64,000 bases of DNA, from assembly GCF_020379485.1 (NCBI RefSeq), contig NC_063445.1, forward strand, positions 50,121,422 through 50,185,421. The letters are read 5' to 3'. Shown here piece after piece: positions 47,295 to 58,020 of the stretch (position 1 is the first letter of the stretch; every line of letters begins with the position of its first letter). The position numbers were made by a program, and so were the translations under genes. Below the pieces are notes generated by a model that was not told the origin of the DNA, made no database searches, and was given only the letters and a program-made list of their open reading frames with translations. This DNA comes from Brassica napus. Lineage: Eukaryota; Streptophyta; Magnoliopsida; Brassicales; Brassicaceae.

Positions 47295-49662
47295 TGATAC
47301 CACTCAAATTACCCTAAGGAGTGATTTATACTCTCTCAAATAAGAGGTCGAGTTGTAGTACTTAGGGATCGAATTCACATGGAGCTAGAGAACCTAAAAA
47401 ATCTAATATGATTTGTTAAGCTAGATGGTTTCAGAGATTTAAATGTAAATTGCAATTTTATATTGAACAAGTATTTGTTCAATAGGTTGATTGAAGTTTT
47501 GGTGCTTAAAAATGAAATAATTAGACTTAGGGATTTTATTCAGGAAACTTGGGATTATAATCATACATATGCCTAATGAGTTGCATGCATGATAATGTAA
47601 AGCTCAACTACTTAGTCAACAAGTCCATTAGCATTCGCAATGTTTGGACTTGTCTATTAACTAGATCTAATGATTTCAACTATCGTATGTCGATCAATAG
47701 AAAGTGTCGATCGATGATCCTATAAGGATATCGATCGATACACCTTTCGCTCCGTCGATCGATTATTCAATAATGATATTGATCGACGCACTTCTAGTTA
47801 AGCTTTATGCGCGGGTTGAATGAATGCTTACTAAACTCACTAGATCAGCTCTCGCCTTACTCATAGCAAGAAACTTAGCTCAGTTAGAATGTTTTCAGGA
47901 TGAGAATGAAGCTCTCGCTTTTATCTATCAATCCTAGGGCAGGTTCTAGGTAGCTAATCTAGAGACTTGCATTAATGAACATTCCTAATGACAATTACCA
48001 CAACTCAGCAATCTATAGTTGGGGCTAATCCCTCCTAATCTATTTAAACCCTAAAATGTAACAATGGAACTACTCAGACATGACTAAGCAATTCATAACA
48101 GCAATTAGGTAAGAAAACTTCATTAGAATAGTAAATAGATATTAAAGAAGTTTCAATCACAAATTATAACTTTGGATCTTCTCTCTAATCTGTCAAAATC
48201 CTAGAAAACCTTGCTGTGAAAATAATAAAACCAGAAAAGCACACTTTGCCTCTAACATGGTGGCAAAGCTTATATAATTAGGTTAAAACCCGTCAGGGGC
48301 AATCTTGTAAATTGGTGAAGACTTGGGCTTCAAGATATGAGCATCGATCGATTATTCCTCTCCAATATCGACCAATGGTCGAGCTCGATGGTCATCTCGG
48401 GTGCTTGCTCCAAATATCTCCAAAATGCTCCAAAATCATCACTTATCTCCAAATCACTTCTGATCTTATAAATATAATAAATAGACTCTATAATATAATA
48501 ATTATTAGTAAATGTTGGGGTCAAAAACGGTTACGACGAAGTTAACGTCCAAATCCCCGAAGAAGAAAAACGTAGAAAACTTCTTCGACAAATACTCTTT
48601 CGAAATAGATTCTTCTTTACGAAAAGCTTTGCGGAGGAAACGCGAGTCATCGGACAAGAGCCCGCAAAGGATCGTTACGCAGCGACCAAACACGTGCTCC
48701 GCTCGGTCGCTACGTAGCGACCGAGTTCGAGCCAAGGCTAAGTCGCTACGTAGCGACCGAACGTCCATTCCGCTCGGTTGCTACGTAGCTATCGAGCTCT
48801 TCCAAAACGTCGATACGACATTAGTCCATGCATTCTCGTCTACCCTTCGATGCTATCTCCCGAAGACAGTAGGGAACCCATTTCACGTTCCCCGCCATTC
48901 AATCAAACTTTACCGTAAAAACCGCGGAAAGTTCATTCTTTATCGAAAGAAGCCGTAATAAACGCTTCGAGTCGGAAGACGGCCCAAAGGGACCTATGAC
49001 ATGACTCGAGGCCCAACTTTCGATTTCTTAACCAACAGCCCGTAAGCCGCATGACGGTTTACGCTTGGTTCGCAAGGAAAGATAAATGTCAAGTTTCCGC
49101 GGATAAATACGAAATTTTGAAGATAATTACGAAGATCAGAAAAAATGGAATATCTCCATTTTTATGATATGACGGCTTAAGGGCAGAAGGGGAAAAGCGT
49201 AAACCGACCTTGGAGCCAGTATATAAGGAGTCCTAGGCGAGAGTCATGGAAGGGGGACTTTTCACAGCAAACTTAGCACTTAGAGCAATTTTAGGCAATT
49301 TTCCGTTTTTGTTATTCGAGCTGCGACTCAATTAGGTTCTTGCCGTCTTAGGGTTTTAGAACTAGGAATCTCGCCGACAGTTCTCGTAGCCCAGGCACTT
49401 ACCTTGTTGTAAACGCTCAAACGCAGATTCGGAATAAGAACTAACTATCTTGCTCTCTTTTTCGATTTCTTATTTTATTACTGTTCTCATTTCGTGTTCT
49501 GATTGCTTGGCGTGTGGTATTAGCAGATATCTGGGACCTCTGGGAAATTAGGGTTTTCCTAGTTTCCTTATTTAACCGGAAATCGACAGTGCGAATTTCG
49601 GTTCCCACAGTAAAAACACCTATAAACCATGGATGAAAATGGGTCAAATCCATGGTCTATCA
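47295..49662 (-). repeat. 5' LTR of the Athila-like element, containing a solo LTR
   Basis: Pairs with 39311-40744 and is lengthened by the 1097-bp insertion at 48513-49609. CGATCGAT motifs occur at about 47705-47765 and 48340-48360. Confidence 0.85.
48513..49609 (+). mobile_element. Solo LTR of an unrelated LTR retrotransposon
   Basis: Begins TGTTGGGGTC, ends GGTTCCCACA and is flanked by GTAAA (48508-48512, 49610-49614); the partner LTR shows the uninterrupted site. It carries palindromic CGCTACGTAGCGACC units at about 48680-48790 and a TATATAAGG box near 49219. This is consistent with + orientation and LTR-LTR recombination. Confidence 0.88.
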
Positions 49663-50592
49663 CATATCTGCTTAGAAAACCACACTGCACTCCCTCTGAA
49701 AATAGAAGTATTGTAGTATCTTGTTCTCTGAACATGTACCCAACTGTAGACTCTCATGATCACACATAGAAGAACCTGTAAGAGTCGATTCCCTTCAACC
49801 CTTCTGCAACACCCTTCAAGCTGACTAAGAATACCATCTGAACAGCCATGAAACACTCATATCATTCAAGGTTCTAAGGCGTCTCCAAGTTCCAAGAATT
49901 CCATGAGATACCGAGTTGAAATAACCACATATATTAGAACACCACCTACAACTGATATACCATGTAGAGATAACCCAAGAACACCGTAAAATCCCTCACT
50001 GAATCTTCAGACAATCCCATCCAAAACCAGTGCGAAACCCCTTGTGTTCCACTATGCTTTCAGTTCCAATAACATGCAGAATATGAAGATATTCGAAACT
50101 CCATAGCATATAGTCACACACGCCTTGTGACTGTCACACACTCCTTGTGACTGCAGATCGTAGACAGCTCTGAAACCTCTATTTCTTGTGCTAGCAGCAT
50201 GCCACCATCTTCTCTTGTGAGTACCCGAAGTCCTTCTCACACAGTAGCAGATTCTTGCACCCGTGGAGAACTTTAGAGAAACCCTGATTTCAAAACTAGA
50301 AACCATCTCAACCGATTCAACTAACTTGTGAATCCTTCATCCACAAACTTGTGCAGCTGCAGCGAAGAACGTTCAACAGTTTTTCTTCCTATCTTGTAAA
50401 CCAAAAATCTCTTTCACCTGATCTTGATCTCGGTGTATCCTGTGATGTTTTATTCTGATTAGGGTAAAACCACGTGACCACAGCTTCCATTAACCTTGCG
50501 ATTCTTCTTTCTCACTAGGAAGCTTCTTCATATGTCTCTCCTTCTCGAGATGTGGAATCCGTGAATCAATGAACATGTGCTCCGATACAACT
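49663..50592 (-). other. Interior of the LARD-like element, right part
   Basis: Continuation of the 16-kb element's own interior after the nested Athila insertion. TGTGACT(G) and CTTGTG words repeat near 50110-50150. No coding region recognised. Confidence 0.5.
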
Positions 50593-51157
50593 TGTAGAGT
50601 TCAATCGCAGCTCTAACAAGACTTTGTTGGGGGATTCAAAGCTATGGTATCGGTAGCTCCTAATCCAGGGTCCCTTGATCTTTCCCATTGATTCAATCCT
50701 TGTTCATGACTCAAGAATTTTCCACTCAGTTCACGGCTGCACAGCTACATCTGGAGTGGATCCAGGATCCACAACATCCACTATGAAGTATCGGAAAACA
50801 CCTCCGATGTGGTTTACAAGATCATCATTCTCTCTTTCCTGGGTATACAAACCCTAGAGAGTATAAAAGAGATAATACAAGAGAAGTACATTGCTAAGAG
50901 CTGATTCTAGAATACATATCTATATCTAGCTTACTCTATCTCTCCAAGAGACGCCATGAAAACATTCTCTGGATGTTTGAGGCTCTTGCTTCCCAGAGAC
51001 TTGGATTGTGCTTAAAGATCCCTGTCGCGATCTATCCTTCTTTGTATTGTTAGTACTTGACCTAATGGACTTCTTCGATTAGGCTCATAGATTGTCCGCG
51101 CGTTACTTGTCCAAGTTGCTCTAGCCGATGAACAATTCCGATGGATAAAACCTCACA
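50593..51157 (-). repeat. 5' LTR of the 16-kb element
   Basis: 565 bp, about 95% like 34853-35436 by eye. It is shorter because of small deletions. Confidence 0.85.
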
Positions 51158-52529
51158 TAACGTTAAGTGGGCCTCCATGATGGTCATCTCCGTGGCCATT
51201 CCAGGACAGATCCTACAGCCTCCAGCGAATGACAAAAATTCGAAATGCTGACCCTTGTAGCCTATAGGGTTAACAATAAACCTCTCGGGGATAAACTCGT
51301 TAGGGTTTGTCCAACAATTGGGTCACGTCCTCGATCCTTGTAGCCTATACGTGCGTAAGTGTTGCAATCTCGATCATTGTGTTTTTGGGAATGTTATAGC
51401 CTATTACTTTGATATCAGACATGGTCTCTCTTGGGAGTAAGAGAGGAGCTGGTGGGTGTAATCTAAATGTTTATTGGATCACAAGTTCACGTGATTTTTT
51501 CTTTATTGTCACCAAGGGTTACTCGGATCTCTTGTTGGATTTCCTTCAACACTTTTGGATGTATTGTTAGCTCTATCATGGCCCATATCATGGTGATGGC
51601 TCCTGCATTCACTCCTGCTAAAGACACATCCTGATCATATAAACAAACATATATTAGTTAATTAACATTTCAAGTTATACAAGTCTTATAATATTGTAAG
51701 ATATCTAAAAAAATAGAAAAAAATGGAAGATTATTTTACTCGCGGACATAACTCCTTTTAGATGATCATAGGTGACTTTAACCGAACTGTACTTTGCTTT
51801 GTTTATTGATCATATTCAACATAACACTAATGATGTCTGAATGATCTTCAGGTTGTCCGGGCTTCAAATGATCATCGATCACATGTTGAAAGAAGTTACT
51901 AAGTCTGGCAAAGGCTTTGTGCAAGTCCGAGTGTTGGCCAGAGATCCTGTCTATAACCCACCCAAGGCCCGCAGGGAAGAAGTCAGTGAACGCGAATGAG
52001 CCAAGATTGGTCTCTCAGACTCGAGCACAAGCTCTTCAACTTTGTCCATGTCGACAAATCACACTCGTGGAAGTTCTGTCCAAAAGCGAGTCTACATATG
52101 ATACTCGCGGTTAGAGAGAAAAGAGATTTTCTCAAATCCACCAAAATTTTGTGTCTCAGCTGATTTCGAGAGTTTCTTGACGAGCAATTTTTCTCTATAT
52201 ACCTAAATGCTTTTAGTTTTCGAGCTGAAGAGCTCGAGCATCGCAAGCTTCCTCATCTCTCTCCAATCATCACCGTACTGAGCAAAGCCAATGTCCTTTG
52301 TAGTTGCAAGAGAACAACTTGGTCGCAGCTAGCTTTGGTCTGGTACAAGTCTCGAGATCATGAGTCTTGAGAACTTCTTCAGCTGCTTCTCTTGTGGTAA
52401 ACACATCCACGGGGACCACGCCAAATCGAAGAAACACCACGCTCTGATACTTTTGAGAGAGTGTATGAAATGATCTATGAAGAGATTTTCCAACTTTGGT
52501 GACGGTTTCCGATGATCGGAAGACCTATA

Positions 52530-52681
52530 TGTAAGAGATGTATTGCACTTATAATTACAGTGACGATAGACGTCAGTTTATATACAGAGACAAGACTTGT
52601 AGACGAAGTCAAGTATAAACAGAATGTTCCTAAAACAGAGTATTCGATATCAATGAGATTATCTTCGTATATTCTCTTATA
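52530..52681 (-). repeat. 3' LTR of the young copia element
   Basis: 152 bp, identical to 57029-57180. Confidence 0.92.
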
Positions 52682-52688
52682 TACCCCC

Positions 52689-55600
52689 TCAAGATGGAGG
52701 AGGATGTTGTACTCCAATCTTGCTTCGAAGTTCCATGAATCGAGCTCGAGTTAGCGGCTTTGTTAGGGCGTCTGCTAGTTGATCGCGTGTATTGACATGA
52801 GAAACCCGGAGAGCTCCCTTCTGAACTTGATTTCGTACAAAATGATAATCGATGGCGATATGCTTCATGCGGGAGTGAAAAAGTGGATTCGCACAGAGAA
52901 ATGTCGCGCCAACATTATCACAGTAGACAACCGGTGGTGATAGAATAGTGATGCCAAGTTCAGACAGGAGGTTGCAGATCCAGCTGAGTTCCGATGCAGT
53001 ATTAGCTACTGCCCGATATTCTGCTTCGGTAGACGACCGGGCCACTCCGTTTTGCTTCTTGGATGTCCAAGAGATGGGATGACGACCGAGATAAACAATA
53101 TAGGAGTTGGTGGAGACGTAATCATCTGAGTCTCCTGCCCAGTCCGCATCCGAGTAAGCATGGAGGACCAGTTTGTTTGACACGGAGAAGAATATGCCAT
53201 GTGTTGGTGTTCCAGCAAGGTACCGTAGGATTCTCTTCGCAGCTTGGCAGTGGTCTTCGGTGGGTATATGCATGAACTGAGATAACTTGTTGACCGCATA
53301 TGCGATGTCTAAGCGAGTGAATTGGAGATATTGAAGACTCCCGATCAAGCGTCTGTATTTTGTCGGGTCAGTGAGGGCTGTGCCAGAACGTAAGTGTAAC
53401 TTTGGTGAGGACGCCATGGGAGTGGTTACTGGTTTTGCGTAGGACATATCGTACTTGTGGAGAAGATCAAGCACATATTTCCGTTGCGAGAGATGCAGAC
53501 CCTTCGGTGTACGGTGAGCCTCGATACCGAGAAAGTAATTCAAGTCTTCTGCGTCTTTGACTGAGAACCTTTCGGCAAGTAGAGCAAGAACGTGAGATAA
53601 GCCAGCAGTAGTGTTACCAGTGATGAGGATGTCGTCGACGTAAATGAGAAGATAGATGATCTTCGAGCCACGGCGAAGAATGAATAGAGATGTATCAGCC
53701 AGTGAGTTGATGAAGCCAAGATTGATGAGGAAGTTGCTAAGTTCATTGTACCACGCGCGTGGAGCTTGCTTAAGGCCATAAACCGCTTTATTGAGTTTGC
53801 AAACGAAGTCTGGTCGGTCTGTGTCCACGAAGCCGGGTGGTTGATCCATGTAAACCTCCTCGGTGAGAGTTCCTTGCAGGAATGCGTTGTTGACGTCGAG
53901 TTGCTGTATGGGCCATGAGTAACTGACAGCAATGTCGAGCACAAGACGAAGTGTAGTGGCTTTGATGACCGGACTGAACGTTTCCGTGTAGTCGCGACCA
54001 TACTCTTGATTGTATCCTTTTGCAACAAGACGAGATTTGCAGCAGCGAGGAGTACCATCTGAGTTGAACTTGTTCTTGTACAACCACCTGCATCCCACTA
54101 CATTGTACTCTGGTTTCCGCGGGACTAAGTCATAGGTGCCGTTGCGTACAAACGCGTCTATCTCAGTTGACATGGAGCCTCGCCAACGCTTGTCTTTGAG
54201 GGCTTGAGTGAGCGTGTTTGGTTCAGCGGGGACACCATATGAGAGAGCAGCAGAGTAGTTGTACTTGGAGTTTGGCTTTGTGATTTGATTCTTCCTTCTT
54301 GTGACCATAGGATGTGTATTTGGGGGCGGAGCAGGCACAGGCGTGAGTGAGCGTGTAGCTGGTGTTGGTGTTGGTGATGCTTGGTGTTGCTCAGGCGTTG
54401 AAGAAGAGGCTGAAGCTACATTTGGAGACGCCGGAACAGAGGATTGTGAGCCCGCGGACTGCTCTGCACTAGCACTGTTATCGTTAGTAAGACTATGCAA
54501 AATCGAAGAAGAATTTACCTGTTCTGGCAGGGAAAGAGCTGAGTTCGAGATTCCCGTTTGCTGTACGAGTGGTGGTGTAGGGTTTGAAGAGTTGGTCGTT
54601 GGGATAGGTTTGGGTAATGGTATGAATATGACAGGGGGTGATGTGTTTGTGGGTGGAGAGATATTTTCTTGAGGTTTTGGTTGAGTCGAAGTCATGGTTT
54701 TGAAAGGAAACATTCTTTCGTCGAAACGAACATGTCTCGATACGTAGATTCGACCAGTATGTGGTTGCAGGCAGAGGTATGCACTCTGGGTTGGGGAGTA
54801 GCCGATGAAGACACACGGTGTGGATCTGTCTTCGAGCTTGTGAGCAGTGTAAGGTCTCAACCAGGGGAAACAAAGAGAGCCAAAGACCCTGAGCTTGCTG
54901 TAGTTAGGTTGAGTCCCAAAGAGCTTGTGAAAGGGTGAATCCATGTCGAGGACTGCAGTGGGTTGGCGATTGATCAGGTAGGTGGCGACAGCAAAGGCAT
55001 AAGTCCAGTAAGACTTGGGCATTGAAGCATGAGTGAGTAGGGTGAGGCCTGTCTCAACCACATGTCGATGTTTTCTCTCAGATATGCCGTTATGCTCCGG
55101 TGTATGTGGTGGGGAGGTTAGGTGAGAGATACCAGCGTCTGAAAGTAGTTGACGAAGCGCTAGAAACTCGCCACCGTTATCAGAAAATAAGGTTACAATC
55201 TTGAGAGAGAAGTGGTTTTCGACCAGAGCTTTGAAGGTCTTGAATACTTCTTTTACTTGAGACTTGAGTTTCAGAGGATACATCCAAGTGTAGCGGCTGT
55301 AGTGGTCTACAAGTACAAGGTAATACTTGTAATTATCAATGGAGACAAGAGGGGAACTCCATAGATCAGTGAATATATATTGGAGTGGTCGGGAAGAAGA
55401 GATGGTTGTTTGGTGAAAAGGCAATTTGTGAGTTTTATTGATAGCACAATCTGAGCATAGAGAGTTTTGGGTTACAGACTGCGAACATGGTAAAGAAAAT
55501 TTGGAAATAATGGACTTAAGTATAGATGCCGAGGGATGGCCGAGACGAAAGTGCCAATCCGAGGGCGTTATTTGTGGTTTGGAAGAGACGAAAAAGGAGT

Positions 55601-56921
55601 GAAGGGTAGAAGGTTTGGCTGGCCACTTGTACAGCTCATCCTTGGTCTTGCCTTGGATTAACGGGATTCCCGAGCTGAGATCCTTCACCTGAAAAGAAGC
55701 AGGGAAAAATTCAACCGAAACCTTGTTAGCATTACATAGACGATAAACAGATATGAGATTCTTTTTAATGTTTGGAACACAAAGAACATCATTTAAACGC
55801 AAGTTGCGTGTAGAAGAAGGCAGAGAAATGGAACCGGTATGAGTGATAGACAGACCGGACCCGTCGCCTATGAGAACTGAATCATCACCGAGATAGGGTT
55901 GGTGTAGAGACAAGTTCTGGAGGTCGCTGGTCAGGTGGTGAGTGGCGCCTGAGTCCATGAGCCAGGCATTGGTAGGATGTTGAGCTGCAACCGCCATGTT
56001 AGCTCGTGGTTGCCAGGGGCGAAAAGGAGAGGTTCCAACGTTTGTATAGTGCGGAGACATTTGAGTGCAGCGTCTGGCGCTGTGACCAAACACTCCGCAT
56101 AGCTGACATTTGCCTTGATAGCCTTTGGTAGGGCGCGCGTCTTGTTTCTGCGAGGGGTAAGTGTTGGGTTTGGAGTTTACGTTCCAGGTGGGGTTGTTTC
56201 CTCTGTAGTTCTGCGACTGGTGTTGCTTGGGACGAGCAGAGACAATATTCGCAGTCATCGGAATAGGGTTCAACGGTGGAGTAGCGACAGCAAGGAGTTT
56301 GGCTTCTTTGTTGATCAGCTTCTCATGTATCTCTACAATTGAGGGAGTTGTGTCTCGTCCCTCGATTTGCTCTGTAACTGACTTGTACTCCTCAGGAAGT
56401 CCATCGATTATGTACTCAATCTTGTCTTCGTGCTCCAGCGGCTTTCCTAGCAGTCCAAGCTGATCGAATCTAGTTGTGAGGCCTCTCATGTACTCGTCGA
56501 TGCTTTTGTCACCTTTTGTGAAGTGCTTCAATTGGAGACGGAGTTGTTGAATGTGACCACGGCTTGGGGTTGCGTAAGTGGCACTGAGTGATTTCCAAAC
56601 ATCACGAGCGGATTTGGTGTTTGTGATCAACGCTTGGATGGGTGGAGAGAGAGTACCGACGAGACCACTGTAGATTAGGCGATCTTGGCGACGCCATTTG
56701 GTAAAGTCAGGGTTGACTGTCGTTTCTCCATTAGTGATGATTGTTTCATCTGGTGCGGGAGTCGTGCCGTCGATGTGTCCAGCGAGGTCGTAGCCTTCAA
56801 GCAGGGCATGGATTTGCATGCTCCACGTCATGTAGTTCGTGGAGGTTAGTTTTGTGATGTTGACCATGTTGAGGTTGAGCAGTGGTTGTGTCTGATCAAT
56901 TATTTCTGCGTTGGTAGCCAT
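52689..56921 (-). CDS. Copia gag-pol polyprotein, 1410 residues
   Basis: Domains in order: gag (about 17-240), CCHC knuckle CQLCGVFGHSARRC (about 270), aspartic protease MDSGATHH (about 322), integrase with HHCC zinc site and DDE residues in FTDLWS (about 517) and SDNGGE (about 580) plus PEHNGISE, reverse transcriptase with YGLKQAPRAWY and YVDDIL (about 1094), and RNase H with CDNVGA (about 1333). No stop or frameshift interrupts it. The start lies 107 bases inside the 5' LTR, and the stop is a few bases before the polypurine tract. Products would build the virus-like particle and carry out reverse transcription and integration. Confidence 0.95.
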   Translation of the reverse strand: MATNAEIIDQTQPLLNLNMVNITKLTSTNYMTWSMQIHALLEGYDLAGHIDGTTPAPDETIITNGETTVNPDFTKWRRQDRLIYSGLVGTLSPPIQALITNTKSARDVWKSLSATYATPSRGHIQQLRLQLKHFTKGDKSIDEYMRGLTTRFDQLGLLGKPLEHEDKIEYIIDGLPEEYKSVTEQIEGRDTTPSIVEIHEKLINKEAKLLAVATPPLNPIPMTANIVSARPKQHQSQNYRGNNPTWNVNSKPNTYPSQKQDARPTKGYQGKCQLCGVFGHSARRCTQMSPHYTNVGTSPFRPWQPRANMAVAAQHPTNAWLMDSGATHHLTSDLQNLSLHQPYLGDDSVLIGDGSGLSITHTGSISLPSSTRNLRLNDVLCVPNIKKNLISVYRLCNANKVSVEFFPASFQVKDLSSGIPLIQGKTKDELYKWPAKPSTLHSFFVSSKPQITPSDWHFRLGHPSASILKSIISKFSLPCSQSVTQNSLCSDCAINKTHKLPFHQTTISSSRPLQYIFTDLWSSPLVSIDNYKYYLVLVDHYSRYTWMYPLKLKSQVKEVFKTFKALVENHFSLKIVTLFSDNGGEFLALRQLLSDAGISHLTSPPHTPEHNGISERKHRHVVETGLTLLTHASMPKSYWTYAFAVATYLINRQPTAVLDMDSPFHKLFGTQPNYSKLRVFGSLCFPWLRPYTAHKLEDRSTPCVFIGYSPTQSAYLCLQPHTGRIYVSRHVRFDERMFPFKTMTSTQPKPQENISPPTNTSPPVIFIPLPKPIPTTNSSNPTPPLVQQTGISNSALSLPEQVNSSSILHSLTNDNSASAEQSAGSQSSVPASPNVASASSSTPEQHQASPTPTPATRSLTPVPAPPPNTHPMVTRRKNQITKPNSKYNYSAALSYGVPAEPNTLTQALKDKRWRGSMSTEIDAFVRNGTYDLVPRKPEYNVVGCRWLYKNKFNSDGTPRCCKSRLVAKGYNQEYGRDYTETFSPVIKATTLRLVLDIAVSYSWPIQQLDVNNAFLQGTLTEEVYMDQPPGFVDTDRPDFVCKLNKAVYGLKQAPRAWYNELSNFLINLGFINSLADTSLFILRRGSKIIYLLIYVDDILITGNTTAGLSHVLALLAERFSVKDAEDLNYFLGIEAHRTPKGLHLSQRKYVLDLLHKYDMSYAKPVTTPMASSPKLHLRSGTALTDPTKYRRLIGSLQYLQFTRLDIAYAVNKLSQFMHIPTEDHCQAAKRILRYLAGTPTHGIFFSVSNKLVLHAYSDADWAGDSDDYVSTNSYIVYLGRHPISWTSKKQNGVARSSTEAEYRAVANTASELSWICNLLSELGITILSPPVVYCDNVGATFLCANPLFHSRMKHIAIDYHFVRNQVQKGALRVSHVNTRDQLADALTKPLTRARFMELRSKIGVQHPPPS

Positions 56922-57028
56922 GGTTGGGAGAGATAGAGCAGATCGAGAGAAAGGAAGAAGAAAAAGAGATTGGAGCCGTGGACGGCTGGAAAAAAAAAAT
57001 TAGGGTTATCGGATGGCTCTTGATACCA

Positions 57029-57180
57029 TGTAAGAGATGTATTGCACTTATAATTACAGTGACGATAGACGTCAGTTTATATACAGAGACAAGACTTGTA
57101 GACGAAGTCAAGTATAAACAGAATGTTCCTAAAACAGAGTATTCGATATCAATGAGATTATCTTCGTATATTCTCTTATA
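57029..57180 (-). repeat. 5' LTR of the young copia element
   Basis: 152 bp, identical to 52530-52681. Confidence 0.92.
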
Positions 57181-57220
57181 CTATATAGGTTCTAAGGGGA
57201 AGCTTGAGAAAAATCGACAT

Positions 57221-57571
57221 TCTTGATCTGATCCTTATTCTTTTTTTTTTTTTTGTAACTGATCTGATCCTTATTCTTTTTCTTCATGTTTTTGTTGTGT
57301 GTTGTTTTTAGGTTGGTTTGTGTTATGAGTGAAGAATATTTAAGTTTTTTTTTTGTCAATAGTGAAGAATATTAAGGTAACCTAAGTTATTAGAAGGATT
57401 AGAACATCCTTATTGAGAGTATCTAATTAAAAGTTTTCAAAATGTTAAAAAGTATAAATATTATAATTTATTAGGTTTCTCAACCCAAAATATCTCATTT
57501 GAAATATTTTGGTAAGATTTTCCATAATTTTGAGATATCTCCAATTCAATAACGTTTATTATATATACATA
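57221..57571. other. Upstream flank of the CYP71B pseudogene
   Basis: Contains T-rich runs and a short duplication of ACTGATCTGATCCTTATTCT (57225-57270). No gene recognised. Confidence 0.5.
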
Positions 57572-58020
57572 CTAGGGATTGGCCCGCCCTACAGGCGGGT
57601 GAGTTTATAATGAAATTATTTTATATTAAAATTATTTTAATTTTATAGAACACTTGAAATTTCGAATGTTTTAATGTTTGTTTTGAAGTAGTTTAATTGT
57701 TGTGTATTAAACATTGTGTGTGTTGTTGTTTCATTTTTACCTGATATTGTATATTATGGTGGAGCTCAGTTGTTTTGTTCTGTAGTGAAGCAATGTTTGC
57801 ATTTGTTTGTGTTGTGCAGTGATGATGTTTTTAGTTAATAGGTTTAATGTGGTATAGGGAGGAATGTTTATATAACTTTGTATATGTTTTGGCATTTATT
57901 GTTTAGCAAGGAACTTGTCGATATAGCTTTATGAAATTTGGTTATGTGAGAGTGATTGTGTATATTTTATTGCGTAGTTATGTGGTTCTGGTTGGGTAGT
58001 TACTGAGTTGCGTGAGAGTT

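Larger units (their letters stand above)
39311..49662 (-). mobile_element. Athila-like gypsy element lacking pol
   Basis: LTRs at 39311-40744 and 47295-49662 run TGATACCACTC to GGTCTATCA, and flanking AATAT/CATAT fits a diverged 5-bp duplication. On the - strand TTGGTGCCGTTGCCGGG next to the right LTR is an Athila/Tat-type primer site, and CTAGGGGAGT before the left LTR is the polypurine tract. The interior (40745-47294) encodes gag and an aspartic protease, then a Ser-Ile-Asp-rich region. No reverse transcriptase, RNase H or integrase was found between protease and 3' LTR, so it would need enzymes from another element. Confidence 0.85.
34853..51157 (-). mobile_element. Large LTR retrotransposon with no recognisable proteins (LARD-like)
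   Basis: LTRs at 34853-35436 and 50593-51157 run TGTAGAGTTC to CCTCACA. Target duplications GAACG/TAACG (34848-34852, 51158-51162) differ at one base. On the - strand the sequence after the right LTR, TTGTATCGGAGCA, resembles an initiator-Met primer site, and GGTGGAGTTT before the left LTR fits a polypurine tract. Its own interior is 35437-39310 plus 49663-50592, about 4.8 kb, with no gag or pol that I can recognise. It is inserted in the CYP71B pseudogene and hosts the Athila-like element. Confidence 0.8.
52530..57180 (-). mobile_element. Intact, young copia retrotransposon (Ale/Retrofit-like)
   Basis: The 152-bp LTRs at 52530-52681 and 57029-57180 are identical as read, and CTATA flanks the element exactly (52525-52529, 57181-57185). 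TGGTATCAAGAGCC beside the right LTR is the initiator-Met primer site, and a CCATCTTGAGGGGG tract precedes the left LTR on the - strand. A single open gag-pol frame fills the interior. Small LTRs and one polyprotein fit the Ale/Retrofit lineage. All parts needed for movement appear present. Confidence 0.93.
34290..57220 (-). pseudogene. CYP71B pseudogene split by nested transposons
   Basis: Three blocks belong to one dead P450. The start is ATG at 57220 (MSIFL) to about 57186. The body is 52524-51163 (LPIIGN hinge, [40 protein letters not shown] and CRICPGMA around the heme Cys), with an intron near 51632-51740. The C-terminus is 34847-34340 (LYFFDWSLPDGMTFKDIDM, VEAGAFVIAKNVPLE then stop). 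Insertions are an LTR element at 34853-51157, a copia at 52530-57180 and a LINE at 34401-34789. The body also has stops and frameshifts, and residues after the start are deleted. It is a sister of the intact gene at 21514-23104 and shows tandem CYP71B copies once existed here. Confidence 0.87.

Noticed and set aside
54301..54672. 123-residue + strand frame
   Set aside because: Antisense shadow of the intact copia polyprotein, over its low-complexity Ser/Pro-rich linker.
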